Source: Labyrinthula sp. Ha
Taxonomy: Eukaryota > Sar > Bigyra > Labyrinthulida > Labyrinthulaceae
Reading direction: 5' to 3'
Length of the DNA: 64,000 nucleotides
Assembly (NCBI GenBank): GCA_015227615.1
Contig: JAALGZ010000001.1
Coordinates: 2,976,001-3,040,000 of the forward strand
Made by a program: the position numbers and the translations under genes. Below are positions 56,711-64,000 of this stretch, piece by piece; the first letter of the stretch is position 1; the number at the start of each line of letters is the position of its first letter. The notes below the pieces were generated by a model. That model was not told the origin of the DNA and did not search any database. It saw only the letters and a list, made by a program, of their open reading frames with translations.

Positions 56711-59700
56711 TACTAAGCAAAATACAGTGTTGGACAGAAATACCGTCGTATGTACTAATGAAAGCCTACAACTTAAGGTTCAACTATTCTGGCTAGTTCA
56801 GAAATAGCATGAGGTCTCCCATTTAGCTGGAATCACTTTAGATAAGCTAATGAGTTTAGCATTTTTTCTTGAACTAATGCTGGAAAAAGTCAGTTGAAGT
56901 GTATTTGAAATACTTTTGAAAAGGAACACCATTGCTTCCCATACCTGAATGCCGCTGAAGGCTTGAATCATCCATTGAGTTGGCGAATTGCTCTCGGTAC
57001 CTATTTGCACTTGTCATGTGGAAAGCTCAAAAAAAAACAGGACTTAAAATTGATAAAGAATTTCTTTTTGGGTTGCATCATGTAGCCACTGCTCTAGTTT
57101 GAAACGCTTGCTTAGAATGATGTTAGTTAAAAAAATGACTTAGTTTATACTAATATATTTTTACTTCATATAACTTCTCAGTAATAAAACTTATAATAAG
57201 ATCGTGGGCATAGCAATATGTCACTAATACACTTCTTTTAAAGATTGAAATTAAACGTATGAGGCAAGGTCACTGTAAAAGTCGTGATAAATGGCGTACA
57301 ACTGGGTTTTATTTAACCAACACCGAGAAGAGCACATACCCTCATTCCAAGCTTAAGTTTCCCATAAAGGTATTATCAGCACTAAGTAACTGTGATGGTG
57401 AATAGAGGGGTTTTCGGTAGAAAGTGTTTTTGGTGGAAGGTAAGAATTCATGATAGCATACAGAAGCAGTAGAAACTACTCCTCCTATATGGGTAAATCT
57501 CGACTTTTCATGTTATCATATCAGAAACTATCGGCAAATAGCATCAACATAAAAAAATATACTGTTCATTTTGAAAACATGTTAACCTAATATCATTCTG
57601 TTGGATATTTTTTAAAAGTACTAAACGATATTATCCTCGTGATACTGTCATACTGTATCCTTGGGGTCTCTGAATACTTTCCGTATGTAGAACTAAGACT
57701 GGGGTTCCTGGGGAAAGGAAACTAAAGCCTCGAAATTTACTGCTACACAGGTATTGGACATTTATTTACATCTCATCTCCAAAAATATTTCAACAACCTA
57801 AGAACTAATATCTTTGTTGATAAAAGAAGAATTCAAAGTATCAGTTACAGATCATTTCAATTGTTTTAAAATTAATTCCAAACAACATGGTGTCTTGAAA
57901 TAAACAAATTTGAAACACCAATCAAACTATGAGCTTTTAGGGAAAAGTTGGGAAAATTTAAGTATAAATTTACGGAGATATAGCTATCTTAAGTTTGTGT
58001 TTTACTTTGTGGCTTGGCTATGTATATTACATTATATGCACTGTGAAGTGATGTACTACTTCATACCGTGTATCATACACGCATGTATAAAATTTCTTCA
58101 TAACTAGTCTTCAGCCTCTGCTGGAATTGCAGTGCGAGTAAATCGGGATCTATGACATAAGAAACTAGATAACCTAATCACCTGGAACAACGCGCTATTG
58201 CTATTAAGAATTAATAATGATAACAATAATTGATATTTGTTTGATTTTAATTAACTGCTAAAAATTTGGGATTATGATTTAAATCAAATGATTCTGGTCG
58301 TACTTAGCTATTACTTGACTATAAAAACACTAACGTAGTAAAAAGTTGAACCAAAAACAAATTTTACAAAATATTTTGCGCCACATGAAAACGCTAATCA
58401 AATGGGTCATATGGCATGGAGGTAATTCAGGTGTAGAATTAAGCTAGGTTTTATGACCCTACTCGAAAATATTCTTGTTCCTTAAATGGATGAAGAAAAG
58501 AAATGGGGTTTATATGCCTTAGGTCTATATGATTGAAATTCTTGTTGAATAAGAAAAGATTAAAAACAAATACATAAACTTTGGGTACTATGAGAATAAA
58601 GCAATAAGAAAAGTTTCGTCAATAAATAAGACTAAATTAAGATTTATTGCTAATACAGAGTCAGGTACATCAATAAATTCCCTTTGCTGAAATTAATTTT
58701 GGGAAATTATTAAGCTAAGAACTACAAAGAAAATGGACAAGATATTTACATATAGAAACACAGGCTCAGCAACAGATGAAAATTTTTGAAAACAGAATGA
58801 ATATAGTTCCCTAGAATATTTGGATAATAAAAGACTACCACAATAGACTAAAAGCTTCGAGTAATATCTATGGTCAACAATTTCACATCCAAGTACAAAA
58901 TGATATAATATATCTCCTATTTTGAGGAAACTTACCGCGTAAAACTTGACACCGTCACGAAAATGTATATCAGAACATAAAGTTATACGAAATTCCATCA
59001 AGAATTTTACATTTAGACATAAAAATTAAACTTAACACAATTTCGTGCAAGTGTTTTTCTGTGATCTACTGTGAATGGCTCCTTAATTCAGTATTTAGTG
59101 TGCTTCAAAATCTTAAGAAATACTTACAGGAGATGATAGATGAAGAACTGAATGCGATCAAATATCTTTGAAACTCTGATACAATCATTGCAGCAGATGA
59201 TATAAATAATTATGAAGTCATCCAGAATGTAAATGTCAGAAATTCCTCTTTTTCAGGGAATAAATAAAACAAACAATATCTATGAAGAGGCATATACTAT
59301 ATACTCTAAAATTTGATCGAGTACAATACCAGACTCTTACAATGTGATTGAATTCTTGGTCTGCATTGGGCTAATGTAATTCTAGAAGAACTAAAATTGA
59401 ATGACATTTCACTTCAGGAGATTTCAAGAACAAGTTAGAGAGTATGTTCTGGGAGAGTTCTGAAATGGAAACACCTTGTTAAGGGGGCTCATATGCGCTA
59501 TTTGCAGTGATTTCAGTTAGAGTCAATAACAAATTCAATTTTCACTAGTTTAGATAGATGATGATGGAAATTATATTCTTAAAAGGTTGTATCAAGTTTT
59601 CGAGCTCTGAATCTGCCTTTAGTGAGCGTGGCATTGGATAGTGAATAAAAGATATTAGAAACTGTATAGAAACTGACCCAACTCATATCAGTAATTTTAA

Positions 59701-62366
59701 GTATCTTACTTAATCATTTTTAACAGCAACTAAGTGGCTACAGGGGATAAATTTTGCAAATTACAAGGTAATTATGGGAGCTAGTACTTGCAAGTCTTAG
59801 ATCATTGCAGCAACAAGTTAGCTAAATAAACATGTTACAACAAAGCGGATAAATATTCATGTACCCTAATTAAGGAAAGTTTATTGTTTTAAAATAGTAA
59901 AACTCAAAGGATCAACACTATAATCTTTCTTAATAAAAGAATGGGGAAATAAGAAACCTTCTCTCAAGTATTGTGAGCTTGATCAATTGGAAACTTGCTA
60001 TATAAAAAGCGCTGTCCAATGCTTTCTGAGCATCTTGAGCGACTCAACGGACCTCATTCCAGATAATTCCTTATTCGTATTTTAATTTCCATAAGTATTT
60101 TCAAGGGGTTCAAGTCAATACATGTATATATTGTGTAACTCGTAAAAACGTTGCCATATAATTGGAGAATCGGTTATTACTTCAATGACCAATATAAATC
60201 TGTAGACTAGGGAAAATAGTGAATAAGTATGTTAACATGTCATAGCGACTTTTGGACTATCGCTCAACTGCCACAAATATATTTGATTATATCTTTGAAT
60301 GTGATAATCAGGAACATATCAAGAGATAAACGTTGCTCTATTGACAGATATTTCAGGAAAATCAAATATTTCTACTAGCAATGAGAGTATCCCATGTTCA
60401 TGAAATATTTAAATTTAGGCGGTTTGTTTTCAACTCAAACTAGACTTGAAAGATAAACTACATCCTCTAAAAAACGGTGAACAAATATTTCCGGGTACTG
60501 AAAGTTTTTTTTTATTTGTGATGAGACAAATCAAAGTAATAGGGATTGGTGAAAAACTTTTCAATGATAAGGAAACCAATAGAAAACTTATATTAGTATC
60601 TGCAAAATACCACTAAAGATTACGGCCATAAGCTTTCATGAACATTTATTGTACTTTTAGTTTTTAGGAAAAGAGTACCTCCGTAGAGATGTGAATTCCG
60701 ATGTTGTTGTATCCGGTATTGAACTTTTTATCTTGACGCGTTAGTCCAGAATAAGTTCACGCGGCGTTTATATCCTTAGCCTATACCCCCTACACTTACT
60801 CAATATAAATCAATTTAGTTAAATATAACAATCGGAAATCCTGACCCCAATTGCCACCTCTTGCTAAAGTAAAAGTTACTTGAACCTTATTTTCAATATT
60901 CCATCCGTCTGCGCAAGTTATAGTAACCTCCAGTATTGAGAGCATAGTCGATTCTTTTATTAGGAAATTGAATTACAAACGTGCCTCTAGGGCAGACATA
61001 GTCTTAAAGTAAATAGAACAATATTTGCGTAAATTTTGGAATATTGTCAAGTTGGATATAATTAAGAGCAAATACCTTTCGTTTAAGGTTTTGTTCAGAT
61101 TTGTGGTGAAACCAGATAAGAAATCACTTCACAATAAAAAATCACTTGATACTTAAGTCTATGTATACACCAGACAAGTTGAAGCTTAGATTTTAGAGAA
61201 TGTAAGCTTTCACTCATAAAACTTTTCTGTTTCATACAAACCCCGTAATCCCTAATCTCGATGTTCTTACAAAGTTTATGGTCGATAGGTGTTTGTAATA
61301 TCTTGTTAACTATTTTTTTTAAGACACCTGGGTTCTTCTTCCGCTTAACCGTTTCTTTTTCAGAAACGCTCTGTTGTTGTTACTTCAAACTCAAGTGCTA
61401 TTAATTTTCATTGTTGGAACGATATAATAGATGTTCTGTGTCACAATAACCATAAATTACTCTCATGGGAGTTATATGCATTGTTCCTCCATGCAAATAC
61501 ATATCCGCTAACATATATGATTTTTTTTCTCTTTTTCAAATATATTAAGAGATTAATTCAAGAGGAGTAAAAGTTTGCAGGTGTTAGGATTCTAGACTAA
61601 ACTCCCTAGAGTTCATGTTATAGCTTGAATTTGAAGGAAATCGAACTTTGAACTTAGCCTCCATCGAGATTCAATCTGCTGAAGAAAATAATAATATCAA
61701 TTCTATTAGCAGATTGAGGTTTTTCTTTGTAGTAGCATTGAATAATTGTTTCTTGGGGGATTTAAGCTTGGGTGTGGTGAGACCTTAGGTTTGAGTAATA
61801 CTGGCGTCGAAGCGGGTTGTGATAAACGAATCAACCACTTTATCTATACGAAGTTATTTGACCTATTCTTGTTCGTATAGTAGTATTATATTTTCAATGT
61901 ATTAAAAAAATAAGGTGTATGTAGCTCAACATTCGAAGAAAGGCTGTGTTCATAAGCGTGTTTCTAACGCGAGCAACTGCTTGACCTTTTTCTGACTCTT
62001 AGAGTATTTCTGTTTGAGTACAAAAAATGTTATTCTGTTTAATACATTTTCTAAAAAGTTATATTATCTGATTTAGAAATATGATATTATGTGAAAAATA
62101 AAAAGCACTCTTCATTAGCACTTAATAAAGCATCCCCTACGCTTTTTCTTGGAACTGTTAATCTACTGACATATTTCATTTTAGATTTATTTTTTTTTGG
62201 TTTTTATTTGTTTTTAATTTAATAATAATTAAATTGAATTTATTCTGTTGGAATGGAGAACTGTCTGACTCTAGACTTCTCAAAAGCTTGTCCAACAAAA
62301 ATCACAGACTATAAGGTTACCATCACAAGATTGCATTACCACAATAATCTCGCCAAGGTATAAATT
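56711..62366. other. Gene desert of about 5.7 kb
   Basis: AT-rich, with no open frame showing protein-like character. A weak, diverged copy of the MITE-like repeat may lie at about 58200-58560. A small hairpin (CAATCTGCT and its complement) occurs around 61655-61720. The right end should contain the TOP3B promoter. Confidence 0.5.
58200..58560. repeat. Possible diverged copy of the MITE-like repeat
   Basis: Shares TCAAATGATTCTG, a GCGCCACATGAAAA block (compare GCGCCGTATGAAAA in copy A) and GCCTTAGGTCTATATG (compare GACTAAGGTCATATGG in copy D). The right arm is not clear. Confidence 0.4.
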
Positions 62367-64000
62367 ATGAAAGGATCTAACAGTGGAAACCTTAAGAAAC
62401 AAAGGACAGTTTTTTTGGTAGCGGAGAAGCCTTCGATTGCAAAAAGCTTTGCAGATGCTTTATGTACCTCAGCAGAAAAGTGTAATACTATAAAAAATGG
62501 TCGACTCCCCCCAGTTCACATCTTCCAAGGAAAATTCAAGAACAAAACAGTTACTTTTCGAGTTAGTTCAGTTGCTGGACACCTTTTCAGTTGTGATTTC
62601 CCAACTGATTACCAAGTATTTTTGTTTTCTCTTTTAATTCAGAACTGGGAACGAACTGATCCAGAAGAGTTATTTGAAGCCAAAGTTGAAGATATCCCTG
62701 TCTCGAAAGGGATGCTTGGGCACATAAGGGGAGAAGGTAAGAAGGCAGACTACATCCTTCTTTGTCTTGACTGTGATCGAGAAGGTGAAAATATTGCATA
62801 TGAAGTCCTTTCACTTGTATATCCTGAATATTACAAGTCTCTAGTAAAAAACTACTCTGCAAATCAAAACTTCAAAGACAAGAATCCCCTTCAGCACAAG
62901 ATCTTTAGGGCTAAATTTAGTGCTCTAGCTTCAAAAGATCTTCGAAAATCCATTGAAGAAAAGAATTTAGTACAACCGAATATTAGAGAGTCACTTTCGG
63001 TAACTGCAAGACAAGAACTTGATTTGAAAATTGGAGTTGCTTTTTCCCGTTTTCAAACTCAATACCTAGGAAACAAATTTTTTCTTTCAGAATCAAAACA
63101 AGAAGCAAATAATAATACCTCTGGATATAAAACTCAGAAAATAAGAACTTCTTCTGTGGTGAGTTATGGACCTTGTCAGTTTCCTACTTTATTTTTTTGT
63201 GTTAAACGAACAAAGGAAATAGAAAGTTTTAAACCAAAAACATTTTACACTCTCCAAGCTAACCTTTCCTCTCTAGGTAAACTCTGCTAATATTTTTCTT
63301 TTTAGGAAATGTAAAAGCCCAATGGACAAAAAATAGGATATTTTCCAAACATGAAATAAATAATCTCTATAAAGCTTTTGATAGCTTAGGTGGAGATACT
63401 GTTGAAGTTTCTAATCTCTCAACAAAGAAAAAGTTTAAAAGTCCACCAGGAGCTTTAAACACAGTGGCCTTATTAAAAGCTGCCTCCACTAAACTTGCTA
63501 TGGCTCCAATTAAAGCAATGCACTTGGCGGAGTCCCTTTACTTGAGTGGAAACATTAGCTACCCGCGAACAGAGACAACAAAGTACCCGGCTTCAATAGA
63601 CCCAACTCCTATTATCAAGCAATTTCAACAAGGTGTTGTTGCTTTTTGACTTATTACTTAGATACTGGACGGGTTTTTGACACTGTTGGGAAAGTCAACT
63701 CGGGAAAAGATGTTGGTGATCACCCACCTATTACCCCTATGGGATTTAGTATGGGACTCTATGCATCTTCTTCTGAACAAGGAAGTCTTTACAGACTTAT
63801 TGTCGATAACTTTGTTGCCAGTTGGTCCGTTAAGGCAGTTTTTGAATCTACAAAAATAAGCGTTAAGCACGAATCAGAAAGCAGCTTTTCATTTAGCGCA
63901 ACTCGGGTGATAAAACTGGGGTATCTTGCGGCACTAGGTGTAACTGATGGTGGGTATGAAGAGGATGAGGAAGAAGAGAGTACCTTGATGTTGGGGTCTA
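62367..64000 (+). CDS. TOP3B: DNA topoisomerase III beta, 5' part (at least four exons, continues beyond window)
   Basis: Exons 62367-62615, 62643-63276, 63306-63632 and 63662-64000 (open at the window end); introns 27, 29 and 29 nt. This is a type IA topoisomerase that passes single strands of DNA, and in animals TOP3B also acts on RNA. The TOPRIM part has VAEKPSIAKSF and CLDCDREGEN (metal-binding acids D126, D128, E130). KIFRAKFSAL, SVTARQELDLKIGVAFSRFQ and YGPCQFPTLFFCV follow. The active-site Tyr380 is in GNISYPRTETTKYP. GDHPPITPM follows in exon 4. Agreement with WDKVDPAELF and other beta-type stretches favours TOP3-beta over alpha. The C-terminal zinc fingers and RGG region that would confirm this lie outside the window. 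Confidence 0.93.
62616..62642 (+). other. 27-nt stop-free intron 1 of TOP3B
   Basis: GTATTT donor and AATTCAG acceptor. It is a multiple of three without stop, so the open frame runs through it. Homology (TDYQ joined to NWERTDPEELF) shows the nine extra codons are an intron. Confidence 0.85.
63277..63305 (+). other. 29-nt intron 2 of TOP3B
   Basis: GTAAAC donor, a CTAAT branch-like motif and TTTTTAG acceptor. Removal gives LSSLGNVKAQW. Confidence 0.9.
63633..63661 (+). other. 29-nt intron 3 of TOP3B
   Basis: GTGTTG donor, the least standard of the set, and TACTTAG acceptor. Removal restores the frame leading to GDHPPITPM. Confidence 0.82.

Noticed and set aside
58693-59001. Minus-strand open frame of 102 codons
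   Set aside because: No domain, no homologous pattern and typical AT-rich chance composition.
1-64000. CRISPR array or bacterial operon
   Set aside because: No regularly spaced direct repeats were seen. Spliceosomal introns and eukaryotic gene families show a nuclear genome.

Overview
This window comes from a eukaryotic nuclear genome. It is AT-rich, codes for meiotic and signalling proteins (DMC1, a G-protein alpha subunit, TOP3-beta, PUS3/DEG1), and carries LINE, Ty3/gypsy and hAT elements. Its most telling host trait is intron size. Every intron I could place by reading frame and homology (13 in four genes) is about 25-31 nt long with GT-AG ends. TAA, TAG and TGA all end host genes, so the code is standard. 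Very short introns are known in dicyemid mesozoans (about 26 nt) and in Blastocystis-like stramenopiles (about 30 nt), among others. I cannot name the species from this window.

Layout. 1-3227: a decayed APE-type LINE cut by the window edge. 3228-6015: no gene seen. 6016-11659: an 874-aa repeat protein, a 563-aa orphan with a hydrophobic N-terminus, and a convergent G-alpha gene. 11660-21053: a gene desert. 21054-24305: a tight cluster of PUS3, a 234-aa Cys-pair protein and DMC1. 24306-30287: a desert with copies of a MITE-like repeat. 30288-31253: a CCCH zinc-finger protein. 31254-42983: a desert with further repeat copies. 42984-44220: a three-exon gene of unknown function. 45244-56710: a nested mobile-element block. 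56711-62366: a desert. 62367-64000: the 5' part of TOP3B, running off the window.

The nested block is the most unusual region. A chromodomain Ty3/gypsy LTR element (277-bp LTRs, about 97% identical by eye; broken) carries, between its chromodomain and its 3' LTR, a region that reads as an MT-A70-type adenine N6-methyltransferase. I know of cytosine methyltransferases captured by retrotransposons and of Dam-like domains in DIRS-type elements, but I do not recall an MT-A70 domain in a chromovirus. An hAT DNA transposon, with 14-bp terminal repeats and a nearly perfect 8-bp target duplication, later inserted into the gag region of this element.

Host genes sit in compact clusters, with 27-37 bp between neighbours and a 180-bp shared divergent promoter. 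Stretches of 6-12 kb separate the clusters, and these show only decayed repeats and hairpins.
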